From an uncultured Erythrobacter sp. (lineage in GTDB: Bacteria > Pseudomonadota > Alphaproteobacteria > Sphingomonadales > Sphingomonadaceae), in contig CALBWA010000025.1 in assembly GCA_937969505.1 (NCBI GenBank), positions 1 through 63,833 of the forward strand: a stretch of DNA of 63,833 bases, read 5' to 3'. Of this stretch, positions 54,432-63,076 are shown piece after piece (within the stretch, counting starts at the first letter, position 1; every line of letters begins with the position of its first letter). The position numbers and the translations under genes were made by a program. The notes below the pieces were generated by a model. It saw only the letters and a program-made list of their open reading frames with translations, made no database searches and was not told where the DNA came from.

Positions 54432-55250
54432 TTAGTCTGTGGGATCGGCCAAGGCTTCAGCAGCGGCTGAATCCTCTTTCGCTTTTTGAGCGGCCTTGTT
54501 CGCCTTCCGCTCCTGAAGTCGCATCAGAACCAGCGAACCTTCAAATAGCAGCAGCAGCGGAATTGCGAGGATCACCTGTGATCCGGGATCAGGCGGCGTT
54601 ACGATCGCTGCCAGCGTGACCACGCCAACGATCACATAACGACGTGCACCAGCAAACTGAGCGCGCGTCACGATCCCCGCACGATTGAGCAGCAAGAGCA
54701 GCACTGGAAGCAGAAAGCTGCCGCCAAACGCCAGAATAAACTGCATTACCAACGACAGGTAATCGCCAGCCGATGGCAGTGCTTCGACTTCCAGGCCACC
54801 CGCAGTTCCCTCGAACCCCAGAAACCAGCGAAAAGCGGTCGGCATAACCACATAATAGGCCAAGGCCGCGCCGCCGGTAAAAAGTATAGGTGTCGCGATC
54901 AGGAAAGGAAGAAACGCTTTCTTCTCCCGCGCATAAAGACCCGGAGCAATGAAGGCCCATAATTGGTTGGCAATTATCGGGAAGCTGATGAAAAAGCCGG
55001 CAAAAAGTGCCACCTTCAGCTCAACAAAAAACACCTCATACAGCTTAGTGAAGATGAGCTGGCCCTGTCCTTCAGGAAAGGCATCCTTCAGTGGCTGCAC
55101 CAAAAACCCCAGGATTGGTTCTGCAAAATACAGGCACACGCCAAAGCCGATTGCCAGAGCAATAACACTGCGCACCAGACGCCCGCGCAGCTCGACCAGA
55201 TGGTCAAGCAGCGGCGCCTGCGTATCGTCAATGTCACGAATGATTCCCAT
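54432..55250 (-). CDS. tatC: Sec-independent translocase subunit TatC
   Basis: The substrate-receptor subunit of the Tat export system, 272 residues with six membrane helices. Typical text: LLDHLVELRGRLVRSVIALA, FTKLYEVFFVELKVALFAGF, FPIIANQLWAFIAPGLYARE (family signature with Glu), VVGVVTLAAIVTPPDPGSQV and the C-terminal charged tail. It lies six bases after tatB. Tat exports folded proteins with twin-Arg signals; the DUF4197-like protein at 40666 has such a signal. Confidence 0.97.
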   Translation of the reverse strand: MGIIRDIDDTQAPLLDHLVELRGRLVRSVIALAIGFGVCLYFAEPILGFLVQPLKDAFPEGQGQLIFTKLYEVFFVELKVALFAGFFISFPIIANQLWAFIAPGLYAREKKAFLPFLIATPILFTGGAALAYYVVMPTAFRWFLGFEGTAGGLEVEALPSAGDYLSLVMQFILAFGGSFLLPVLLLLLNRAGIVTRAQFAGARRYVIVGVVTLAAIVTPPDPGSQVILAIPLLLLFEGSLVLMRLQERKANKAAQKAKEDSAAAEALADPTD

Positions 55251-55256
55251 GCCGAT

Positions 55257-55721
55257 CTACCCCTCACCTTTCGAAGGAGGTGTGTGGGTATTGCCGAGAG
55301 GCAATTGTGGCTCGGCCGCGGAAGCTGCTGTTTTTGCTTGGTCGGGCTTGCCACTGTCGGTCTTGCCCTTGGCGGGACCCTCTAAAGCTTCTCCAGAAGC
55401 GTCTGGGTCTGGGTTCTGAGGCAGCCCACTTTTCCGGGCAACAGCACCAGTAATTGCATCAACCGCAGGCGGTCCGGTCATCTCCACATCGGACTGGGCC
55501 ATGATTGCCTCGTTCTGCGCCTGCCACTTCTTTTCCATATCCTCCAGCTCCGCCTCGCGCACCATAGCATCAAGACCTGTGCGGAAATGGGTGGAGACCT
55601 TGCGCACCTTGCCGATCCAGCGACCGGCGGTGCGCAGAGCAGCGGGCATGTCCTTTGGGCCGATCACAACAATCGCCACAATGACAATCACCAATAATTC
55701 AGCGGCACCTAAATCAAACAT
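55257..55721 (-). CDS. tatB: Tat translocase subunit TatB
   Basis: A 154-residue bitopic protein. MFDLGAAELLVIVIVAIVVI is the N-terminal helix with its Glu at position 8, followed by GPKDMPAALRTAGRWIGKVR, the hinge and amphipathic helix typical of TatB. The rest is a low-complexity Ala/Pro/Lys tail. It forms the receptor complex with TatC. The gene sits 24 bases after tatA and six before tatC. Confidence 0.95.
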   Translation of the reverse strand: MFDLGAAELLVIVIVAIVVIGPKDMPAALRTAGRWIGKVRKVSTHFRTGLDAMVREAELEDMEKKWQAQNEAIMAQSDVEMTGPPAVDAITGAVARKSGLPQNPDPDASGEALEGPAKGKTDSGKPDQAKTAASAAEPQLPLGNTHTPPSKGEG

Positions 55722-55745
55722 AGCTGCTGAACGCGTCCTTTCGCG

Positions 55746-56000
55746 TCAGTTCGAGCCATCGCTCCGCTCGGTCGAAACAGGGTCCGGGTTGGACGCACCG
55801 CTGCCAGCAGGGGCATCTGCATTCTTCGCTTCGATCTGGGCAGAAGGCTTGGTTGCGGCGGCCTCTTCTTCGTTCAAGCCCTTCTTGAAGCTGGAAATGC
55901 CCTTGCCAAAGTCGCCCATCATTTCGGAAATGCGCCCGCGCCCGAAAAAGACGAGGATGACTACTGCGATGATGGCAATCTGCCAGACACTAAGACCCAT
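55746..56000 (-). CDS. tatA: Tat translocase pore subunit TatA
   Basis: An 84-residue protein: SVWQIAIIAVVILVFFGRGR is the membrane helix followed by the Phe-Gly hinge, then the amphipathic ISEMMGDFGKGISSFKKGLN with the FKKG-type motif. The ATG at 56000 has GGAAG upstream; an upstream in-frame start would add 22 residues that do not resemble TatA. TatA assembles into the transient export channel with TatBC. Confidence 0.96.
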   Translation of the reverse strand: MGLSVWQIAIIAVVILVFFGRGRISEMMGDFGKGISSFKKGLNEEEAAATKPSAQIEAKNADAPAGSGASNPDPVSTERSDGSN

Positions 56001-56075
56001 AGGACATCTTCCATTGCAAATACTCAAGCTAATATAGGCGCCCACGCCCCCAAGCGCCACCCGCAACCGAGCGGT

Positions 56076-56789
56076 TTAGGCGTTTTCATCGCTTTCTTCG
56101 GTAACAGCGGCGATAAAATCGTCATCGCCATCCCGTTGATCAGCTTCTCCGTCGTCAGCTTCAACGTCTGGATCGTCGCGATCCTGGGCCGCTCCAGCCT
56201 CGGCCGCTTCATCCCCACTGCCCGCGCCCATGGCCTCTTCTAACGCATCGTCGACCGGGTCGAGTAGGCCAGCGGCGCGCAATTCATCCATTCCTGGCAA
56301 GTCGCGACGTGAGCTCAATCCGAAATGATCAAGGAACTCCGGTGTCGTAGCATAGATCACCGGTCTGCCCGGCACTTCGCGGCGACCGGCAAGCTTGATC
56401 CAACCGGCTTCCATCAGCACATCGAGCGTGCCCTTGGCAGTTTGAACACCGCGGATCGATTCAATTTCCGCCCGGCTGACAGGTTCGTGATAAGCAACGA
56501 TCGCCAGCACTTCTGTCGCTGCCCGGCTCAGCCGCCGAACCTGCTCGCGCTCTCTGCGAAGCAGATGCGCAAGATCAGGAGCTGTTTCAAAGTGCCACCG
56601 TTTCCCGCGCTCGACCAACTGGATGCCGCGATCAGCGTAATGGGAGGTCAGTTGTTCCAGTGCCGACCGAACGGCGGAATGCTCCAGTCCACCAAGATGC
56701 CCGGCCAGAGCATCCACCGTCATGGGTTCTTCAGAGGCGAACAGTGTCGCTTCGACCGTCCGCACGATTTCGTCAATTTCAGTGTTCAT
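56076..56789 (-). CDS. scpB: Condensin accessory protein ScpB
   Basis: A 237-residue partner of ScpA that with SMC compacts the chromosome. Two winged-helix parts are visible: IVRTVEATLFASEEPMTVDA and LAIVAYHEPVSRAEIESIRG, then GVQTAKGTLDVLMEAGWIKL and PGRPVIYATTPEFLDHFGL. The last ~50 residues are acidic (DDPDVEADDGEADQRDGDDD). The ATG at 56789 overlaps the scpA stop as ATGA. Confidence 0.95.
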   Translation of the reverse strand: MNTEIDEIVRTVEATLFASEEPMTVDALAGHLGGLEHSAVRSALEQLTSHYADRGIQLVERGKRWHFETAPDLAHLLRREREQVRRLSRAATEVLAIVAYHEPVSRAEIESIRGVQTAKGTLDVLMEAGWIKLAGRREVPGRPVIYATTPEFLDHFGLSSRRDLPGMDELRAAGLLDPVDDALEEAMGAGSGDEAAEAGAAQDRDDPDVEADDGEADQRDGDDDFIAAVTEESDENA

Positions 56790-57634
56790 TGGGTCAACCG
56801 CCTGATCCGCATGGGCCCGAAAATATCATCCTGCGCCAGTTCGGCGCGGCCTAAGCGAGCCAATTCGAGCGCAGCGACGAAACTGGATGCCAGTGCCGAC
56901 TTGCGCAGTTTGGGCTCTGCATGCGGCGGCAAGAAATCTTCCAGCTTCATCCAGTCGAGCGTCACCCCGAGCATGGCAGACACCCGTTCAAGCGCGCTGT
57001 CGAGGGTCATAACCGGGCGGTCTGACACCATATAGACCCGCGGCGCGGTCCGCGCCTTCACCTGCCCATAGGCCTGGATCAAGGCATAGCTGTCGCAGGT
57101 CCATTTGGTTTTGCGATCAATCCGCAAACCTTCTGGCGCAGCGCGCACAAAGATGTCGCGGCCTATCCTGTCCCGGGCCATCAATCTCGCCGCGGCCTCG
57201 CGCATTGCACCCAGCCTCTGCAAGCGCAATTGGAGGCGCAGCGCCAATTCTTCCGGGCTGGGGTCCTCCTGCTCTTCCTTGGGCAGCAGCATTGCTGACT
57301 TGAGATAGGCCAACCAAGCAGCCATCACCAGATAGTCAGCCGCCAGTTCGAGTCGCAGTTCTTCCGCCCGTTCGATATAAGTCAGGTACTGATCGACCAG
57401 GGACAGGATGGATATCTGTCGTAGATCGACCTTTTGTCGCCGGGCAAGATCGAGCAGCAGGTCAAGCGGCCCTTCCCATCCGTCAAGTTCCAGATACAAC
57501 GCTGGATCATCGCCGCCATCAGCAGGCTTGTCTGCGGCAATACCGGCCCATTCGCGGTCGGCATCCCGGCCCGATCCCGCAAAGCCCATGTCGCTCTGGC
57601 CATCATCGTCGATGATCAACTCCTGCTCGCTCAT
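56786..57634 (-). CDS. scpA: Kleisin ScpA of the SMC complex
   Basis: The kleisin subunit that bridges SMC heads, 282 residues. The N-terminal motif is WEGPLDLLLDLARRQKVDLR, followed by SILSLVDQYLTYIERAEELR and ELAADYLVMAAWLAYLKSAM, and a C-terminal winged helix (FVAALELARLGRAELAQDDI). All match ScpA. The ATG at 57634 overlaps nagZ (ATGA); the end overlaps scpB. Conserved pairing scpA-scpB between nagZ and tat genes is typical for alphaproteobacteria. Confidence 0.96.
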   Translation of the reverse strand: MSEQELIIDDDGQSDMGFAGSGRDADREWAGIAADKPADGGDDPALYLELDGWEGPLDLLLDLARRQKVDLRQISILSLVDQYLTYIERAEELRLELAADYLVMAAWLAYLKSAMLLPKEEQEDPSPEELALRLQLRLQRLGAMREAAARLMARDRIGRDIFVRAAPEGLRIDRKTKWTCDSYALIQAYGQVKARTAPRVYMVSDRPVMTLDSALERVSAMLGVTLDWMKLEDFLPPHAEPKLRKSALASSFVAALELARLGRAELAQDDIFGPMRIRRLTQ

Positions 57635-58650
57635 GCCGCCTCTCCGGCAAGAGCCAGCAAAGCATCGCGCTGAGCGAGCAGATCATTCTTTTTGCCGCTA
57701 TCGCTGTGGATGGTCGTGCCTGCCAAAGCGTCGGCGAGCCGCCTAGCCGTCCTGTCGGACATGGCCGACAGACCTTCGGCAATACCGATCTGGTCATCCA
57801 TTTTGGCCCAGCAATTCAGCACAATATCGCATCCGGCAGTTTGCGCGCGAACCGCGCGTTCCGGCACGCTGCCATCCAACGCTTGCATGTCGATGTCGTC
57901 GGTGAGCAGCAGGCCATCGAAGCCGATCTTGCCCCGAATTATACGTTCAATAATGGTGGATGACAAAGTGGCGGGATGGTCCGCGTCCCAAGCAGTGAAA
58001 AGCAGATGGCCGGTCATGCCGATTGTGGCACTGCGCAAGGCGCGAAACGGAGCGAGATCGCTCTCCAGCTCTTCTTCGCTTGCGGTGACAGTCGGCATTT
58101 CCTTGTGACTATCGCATAAGGCGCGCCCATGACCTGGCATATGCTTGATACAGCCAGCAACACCCCCTCGCGCCAAACCGTCCAGAATAGCGCGGCCCAG
58201 CGCTGCGACCTGGCGCGGATTGTCGCCAAGAGCTCTATCACCGATCACATCATGAGCGCCGGACTGCCTAACGTCGAGCGGCGGATGATAATCCACCGTA
58301 ATGCCGTGTTCGGCCAACTCCAGTCCCATTGCATGGGCATTCAACCGTGCCGCTTCAATCGCGCTTGCCGGTGCGAGCTCATACAGTCTGTCGAACGCTT
58401 CACCTCGCGGATAGGCGCTCCAGTGCGGGGGCCGCAGCCGAGCCACCCGGCCACCCTCCTGGTCAATCGAAATAAGAAGCTTGTCGCGCCCGTGGATGCT
58501 GCGCAAATCATCAGTCAGTTTCCGCAATTGATCGCCATTCACGCAATTGCGGCCAAACAGAATATAGCCAGCCGGATCAGCCTCCATGAAGAAGGCCTTT
58601 TCATCCGCGGTCAAAATTGGCCCGGCAATTCCGAATATGGCAGGCGTCAT
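57631..58650 (-). CDS. nagZ: Beta-N-acetylhexosaminidase NagZ
   Basis: GH3 enzyme that removes GlcNAc from muropeptides during peptidoglycan recycling; 339 residues. PAGYILFGRNCVNGDQLRKL and LISIDQEGGRVARLRPPHWS are family motifs. The acid/base His-Asp loop appears as CIKHMPGHGRALCDSHKEMP, and the nucleophile Asp lies in LLTDDIDMQALDG. Cytoplasmic; no signal. Start ATG at 58650 agrees with family length. ATGA overlap with scpA. The adjacent SPOR gene is also tied to peptidoglycan. Confidence 0.96.
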   Translation of the reverse strand: MTPAIFGIAGPILTADEKAFFMEADPAGYILFGRNCVNGDQLRKLTDDLRSIHGRDKLLISIDQEGGRVARLRPPHWSAYPRGEAFDRLYELAPASAIEAARLNAHAMGLELAEHGITVDYHPPLDVRQSGAHDVIGDRALGDNPRQVAALGRAILDGLARGGVAGCIKHMPGHGRALCDSHKEMPTVTASEEELESDLAPFRALRSATIGMTGHLLFTAWDADHPATLSSTIIERIIRGKIGFDGLLLTDDIDMQALDGSVPERAVRAQTAGCDIVLNCWAKMDDQIGIAEGLSAMSDRTARRLADALAGTTIHSDSGKKNDLLAQRDALLALAGEAA

Positions 58651-58806
58651 GGTCAGAAAACTTGCAGCAAACCGGTGGCCCGGCAAGGTGCAATGCACTG
58701 CACCATGGGGAAAACAGCCTGAATTTGCGCAATTTCGAGCAGAAACACGGTTAATCGCATCCGTTAGCGCCTTCGCGCCCGTTCAGGACGCAGCGACAGC
58801 CCCAGA

Positions 58807-59487
58807 TTATGGACGCTTGACCTGGCAGGCGATACCGTCAGCTTTCAAAGCTTCACACAGCGATTGGGCGCTGGCCAAATCACCGGCAATAGCCTGCAAG
58901 CGGTAGACTGTCCCGATATCTGCCTGCCCTTTCAAGACTCTGTGACGCACGCCATTGAGCAAGATCGTCTGATTGCGCAAAGTAACCCAGCCTGCCTCTG
59001 CCAGCCCGCGCGATCCATAAGCCCCAACCTGAACCCCTATGCCATCGGCAGCAATTGGTTTATCCTGAGTGGTGCGGGTGCTGAGCGATGGTTGAATGCT
59101 CGGCCCAGGTTCCGCCACGGCTATCGTGCTTTCGGTCGATTGTCCTTCACCCACAGCATAGCTGGTGTCTCCGGTACCCGCGAATTTCTTGTCGCCAGCA
59201 TCCTTGGGACGCTCCTTGTATTCGCCCTCTGGCGCCTGGATGGTCGATCCATCGGCTACAATCGCCGGATCGGCAGGACGGTTGGTCAGATACCACGCGC
59301 CGCCCACAACCATCCCCAGAATGGCTAGCAAAACCGCAGCAAAGCCGATGATGCGCGAGGTGGCGACGCCGCCTTCCTCGTCGTAATCTTCTGATTCCAG
59401 CCAAGGCAGGCTTTCATCGTCATTGAGCGCTAATTCATCACTCATGCCAAAACCATCATCCCCCGATTGCATCCCGGCAGCCGCCAT
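58807..59487 (-). CDS. SPOR domain-containing membrane protein
   Basis: A 226-residue bitopic protein. The first ~45 residues are acidic and cytoplasmic; then one helix (GFAAVLLAILGMVVGGAWYL), a Pro/Lys-rich linker and a C-terminal SPOR domain (VQVGAYGSRGLAEAGWVTLR, YRLQAIAGDLASAQSLCEAL). SPOR domains bind septal glycan strands. GAGGAG lies before the ATG at 59487 with better spacing than the GTG at 59493. It starts two bases after the argS stop, so the two are coupled. This is the second SPOR protein of the window. Confidence 0.9.
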   Translation of the reverse strand: MAAAGMQSGDDGFGMSDELALNDDESLPWLESEDYDEEGGVATSRIIGFAAVLLAILGMVVGGAWYLTNRPADPAIVADGSTIQAPEGEYKERPKDAGDKKFAGTGDTSYAVGEGQSTESTIAVAEPGPSIQPSLSTRTTQDKPIAADGIGVQVGAYGSRGLAEAGWVTLRNQTILLNGVRHRVLKGQADIGTVYRLQAIAGDLASAQSLCEALKADGIACQVKRP

Positions 59488-59489
59488 CG

Positions 59490-61235
59490 TCACATCTCCT
59501 CAACGGCGTCGACACCCAGAATGCGCAAGCCGTTACGAACAACCTGCCCCAATTGGGCGGCGAGGAAAAGCCTTGCGCTGGTGAGGTCAGCATCATCCGA
59601 CATAATAAACCGTTTGTCAGGTCGGTCATTGCCCAAATTCCAGTAAGCATGGAAAGCGCCTGCCAAATCATACAGATAAAAAGCGATGCGGTGCGCTTCA
59701 CGCGCCTGCGCAGCAGCTTCGACCTGGCGTGGGAATTGCGCCGCAAGTTTGACCAGTTCGAGCTCTTCCGGCCCGAGCAGACCAAGTTGATCACCAGAGG
59801 GCGTCAAACCTTCAGCGGCAGCCTTGCGCAGGGTCGAATGGATACGTGCATGGGCGTATTGCACGTAAAATACCGGATTATCTTTCGAAGCTTCCACTAC
59901 CTTGGCAAAGTCAAACTCCATCTGCGCTTCTGGCTTGCGGGTCAGCATGGTGAAACGCACCACATCCTTACCCACTTCTTCGACCATTTCGGCCAGAGTA
60001 ATGAAATTGCCCGAGCGCTTGGACATCTTTAGTGGCTCGCCAGCGCGCATCAGCTGCACCATCTGAACCAGCTTAACGTCGAACGGGATGGTTTTACCCT
60101 GCCCCTCGGCAAGAGCGGCAACCGCGGCCTTGATCCGCTTAATCGTACCAGCGTGATCGGCGCCCCAAATGTCGATCAGAGCGTCGCTCTGCTCGGCCTT
60201 CTGCATATGATAGGCTAAATCGGCCCCGAAGTACGTCCAGCCACCGTTTGATTTCTTGATTGGCCGGTCCTGATCATCCCCGAAACGGGTCGAGCGGAAC
60301 AGCGGCAGTTCAACCGGCTCCCAATCCTCTGGCGTCTTGCCCTTGGGCGCCTCTAGAATGCCGTCATAGACCAGATCATGTGCGCGCAACCATGTTTCGG
60401 CCTCGGCCGGCTTGCCCGCCACATGCAACGCTGCCTCCGATGAAAACAGATCATGTTCGATGCCGAGCAATTTGAGGTCCGCCTTAATCCGGTCCATCAT
60501 TTTCTCGACCGCTTCGGCGCGGAAAATGGCGAGCCATTCCTCTTCCGGCGCGTCCTTGAACCGGTCACCAAGTTCCTGAGCCAGATATTCACCGACCGGG
60601 ACCAGATAGTCGCCTGGATAAAGCCCTTCGGGAATCTCGCCTATTACGTCACCCAGTGCCTCTCGGTAGCGCAAATGCGCCGAACGGGCGAGGACATCGA
60701 CCTGCCCGCCTGCGTCATTGATGTAGTACTCACGCACCACATCATGGCCTGCAAATTCAAGCAGATTGGCCAAGGCGTCGCCCACAACGGCGCCGCGGCA
60801 ATGACCCATATGCATTGGCCCGGTGGGATTTGCCGAAACATATTCGACATTGACCTTCTGGTCATGACCCATGGTCGACGCGCCATAATTATCGCCTTGC
60901 GCAGCGATGGCAGCTATTTCTTCAACCCAGGCAGAGGCAACTAGGCGCAAATTTATGAAACCGGGCCCCGCAATATCAGCGCTGGCAATTTGCGGATCAT
61001 CATTCAGCTTAACGACGATCAGTTCCGCCAGAGCGCGCGGATTGGTCTTGGCCTGCTTGGCAAGAACCATGGCGGCATTGGTCGCAAGATCACCGTGTGA
61101 GGGATCCCGAGGTGGTTCGACCGCAACATTGCCGTAATTGGTGCCGACAGGCAGCGCGCCCTCGGCTTCAAGTTCGCTCAGAACCTGCGTGATCCGGGCC
61201 GTAAAAGCGGAATATAGAGTTTGCATTTCAGACAT
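59490..61235 (-). CDS. argS: Arginyl-tRNA synthetase
   Basis: Class I aminoacyl-tRNA synthetase, 581 residues. The HIGH-type motif is ANPTGPMHMGHCRGAVVGDA; the KMSKS loop is LKMSKRSGNFITLAEMV; the Arg-specific N-terminal (Add-1) domain covers about residues 1-110. The C-terminal anticodon-binding domain contains AREAHRIAFYLYDLAGAFHA. ATG at 61235, with a second at 61226. The gene leads the argS-SPOR-nagZ-scpAB-tatABC block. Confidence 0.97.
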   Translation of the reverse strand: MSEMQTLYSAFTARITQVLSELEAEGALPVGTNYGNVAVEPPRDPSHGDLATNAAMVLAKQAKTNPRALAELIVVKLNDDPQIASADIAGPGFINLRLVASAWVEEIAAIAAQGDNYGASTMGHDQKVNVEYVSANPTGPMHMGHCRGAVVGDALANLLEFAGHDVVREYYINDAGGQVDVLARSAHLRYREALGDVIGEIPEGLYPGDYLVPVGEYLAQELGDRFKDAPEEEWLAIFRAEAVEKMMDRIKADLKLLGIEHDLFSSEAALHVAGKPAEAETWLRAHDLVYDGILEAPKGKTPEDWEPVELPLFRSTRFGDDQDRPIKKSNGGWTYFGADLAYHMQKAEQSDALIDIWGADHAGTIKRIKAAVAALAEGQGKTIPFDVKLVQMVQLMRAGEPLKMSKRSGNFITLAEMVEEVGKDVVRFTMLTRKPEAQMEFDFAKVVEASKDNPVFYVQYAHARIHSTLRKAAAEGLTPSGDQLGLLGPEELELVKLAAQFPRQVEAAAQAREAHRIAFYLYDLAGAFHAYWNLGNDRPDKRFIMSDDADLTSARLFLAAQLGQVVRNGLRILGVDAVEEM

Positions 61236-61316
61236 AGGCGCGCGGTTAAACTAGCTGCGAAAAAGCGCAAGTTTTGCGGACACATCTGAGACTGGACGCA
61301 GCCTCTGCAGTGGCTG

Positions 61317-61967
61317 TCAGCGCGTTGCGTTATAAGCAAGCTGATCCTGGGTCAGCTGGAAACCCACCAGCAATTCGAATGTCGCCCTTTGCACTGCGGC
61401 GCGGACTTGTGGATCTGCCAACGGATCAAGCGCTGCGTCCGGATCGCCCGCGCGGCGGCGACGGGTCACCCGTTCGCGCACGTCAGCTGGCAAACTGGCT
61501 TCGGCCCGGTCAACAAATGCGCCGGCTGTACCGCTGCCCTGAGCGCGCTCTGCACCATCGGCAAAGTTCAACGTCACAGTGCCAATCCGCTTGGTCACAA
61601 CGGCAGAGCCGCCGCGAATCACAGTTGAGAAATACGGCAAAGTCACCTGACGCGCGCCATTCGTGTCCATCCGGCGGGCGACCACATCAAAAGTTGCATT
61701 GGTATATACCTTAGCACCGCTGTCATCGCAGGTGCTCCGCAGATTGGTGATCGACGCAGTCATATCCAGATTGCCTGCGGTCACATCGCCCGGCACACGG
61801 AACGCAGTAATGTCGCCTGTATAGTCAGGAATACCGACATCGGGGCATGATGACAGAACGGATGCAATGCCGACACCTTCATCAATCACTAGCTGCCCTT
61901 CCTTGGAGCAACCAGCCAGTGCCACAGCGAGGGCAGCGGCGGAGAACAGGCGAGTGCGCAGGGTCAT
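61317..61967 (-). CDS. Putative lipoprotein of unknown function
   Basis: A 216-residue protein with a lipoprotein signal (MTLRTRLFSAAALAVALAGC) and lipobox LAGC. The mature part includes VASVLSSCPDVGIPDYTGDI-like text (IASVLSSCPDVGIPDYTGDI), GNLDMTASITNLRSTCDDSG and QVTLPYFSTVIRGGSAVVTK. Two Cys residues could form a disulfide. AAGGA precedes the ATG at 61967. I do not recognise the family. It lies 81 bases upstream of argS on the same strand and is divergent from ispH. Confidence 0.8.
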   Translation of the reverse strand: MTLRTRLFSAAALAVALAGCSKEGQLVIDEGVGIASVLSSCPDVGIPDYTGDITAFRVPGDVTAGNLDMTASITNLRSTCDDSGAKVYTNATFDVVARRMDTNGARQVTLPYFSTVIRGGSAVVTKRIGTVTLNFADGAERAQGSGTAGAFVDRAEASLPADVRERVTRRRRAGDPDAALDPLADPQVRAAVQRATFELLVGFQLTQDQLAYNATR

Positions 61968-62056
61968 GAGAAACAGGGTCCTTGATCAATGTCTATTCGC
62001 TTAAAAGCTTCAGCACGTCCTAGCGGCGCGCAATGCAATGCGCTAGAGGGCGTTGC

Positions 62057-63061
62057 ATGAACGCTCCCTTTCAAAAGACACAATCCGGGGAAATGCCCGA
62101 AAATTCAAGCAGCGAAGGCACCGCGCTTCCCGACCTCAAGCTGCTGATCGCGGCTCCGCGGGGTTTCTGCGCGGGTGTCGATCGCGCGATCGAAATCGTT
62201 GAGAAGTCGCTCGAACGTTACGGCGCACCGGTTTATGTACGGCACGAGATCGTGCACAACAAATACGTCGTCAATTCGCTCAAGCAACAGGGCGCGATCT
62301 TCGTTGAGGAACTGGATCAGGTGCCCGATGATGCTCCGGTGGTTTTCAGCGCGCATGGTGTGCCGAAGTCGGTGCCAGCAGAGGCCGAGCGTCGCAAAAT
62401 GATCTACGTCGATGCAACCTGCCCCCTCGTCAGCAAGGTCCACCGTCAGGCAGAACGCCAGATTGAAAAGGGCCAGCATATCATTTTCGTGGGCCATGAT
62501 GGCCACCCCGAAGTGATCGGCACGATGGGTCAGGTCGAACCTGGCCAGATGACGCTGGTGGAAACGGTAGAAGATGTTGCGACGTTAAGCGTGCCAGACG
62601 AAGCCAATCTGTCTTTTCTAACGCAAACCACTCTCTCGGTTGATGACACTGCCGATATTATCACCGCCTTGCAGGAACGCTTTCCCGCAATTGTCGGACC
62701 CAAAGCTGAAGACATTTGCTATGCGACCAGCAATCGGCAAGCTGCAGTCAAGCAAATTGCCCCTGCTAGCCAGCTGGTTCTGGTCATTGGCGCTCCCAAT
62801 TCATCCAACTCCCTGCGTCTGGTCGAGGTGGCCGAGCGGCTTGGTACTCCATCGCGACTGATTCAACGCGCTGACGAGATCAAGAAAGAATGGCTGGACG
62901 GGGTCACAACCATGGGTTTGACCGCAGGTGCGTCTGCACCGGAGAAACTGGTTCGTGAAGTGGTCGACAAGCTCGCTGAGTGGCGCAATGTCGAAGAAGA
63001 CACCATTGCCTCAGCGATTGAAAAAATGGTTTTCAAGCTCCCGCGCCAGCTTGCCGAGTAG
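62057..63061 (+). CDS. ispH: 4-hydroxy-3-methylbut-2-enyl diphosphate reductase
   Basis: Last step of the non-mevalonate isoprenoid pathway: an Fe-S enzyme making IPP and DMAPP. The 334 residues hold the three cluster cysteines, Cys38 (APRGFCAGV), Cys122 ([10 protein letters not shown]) and Cys221 ([10 protein letters not shown]), plus [19 protein letters not shown] precedes the ATG at 62057. Isoprenoid output also feeds undecaprenyl phosphate used by MraY. The gene is followed by a thrB-like gene after 15 bases, probably in one operon. Confidence 0.97.
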   Translation: MNAPFQKTQSGEMPENSSSEGTALPDLKLLIAAPRGFCAGVDRAIEIVEKSLERYGAPVYVRHEIVHNKYVVNSLKQQGAIFVEELDQVPDDAPVVFSAHGVPKSVPAEAERRKMIYVDATCPLVSKVHRQAERQIEKGQHIIFVGHDGHPEVIGTMGQVEPGQMTLVETVEDVATLSVPDEANLSFLTQTTLSVDDTADIITALQERFPAIVGPKAEDICYATSNRQAAVKQIAPASQLVLVIGAPNSSNSLRLVEVAERLGTPSRLIQRADEIKKEWLDGVTTMGLTAGASAPEKLVREVVDKLAEWRNVEEDTIASAIEKMVFKLPRQLAE

Positions 63062-63076
63062 AAAACGCATAGACCG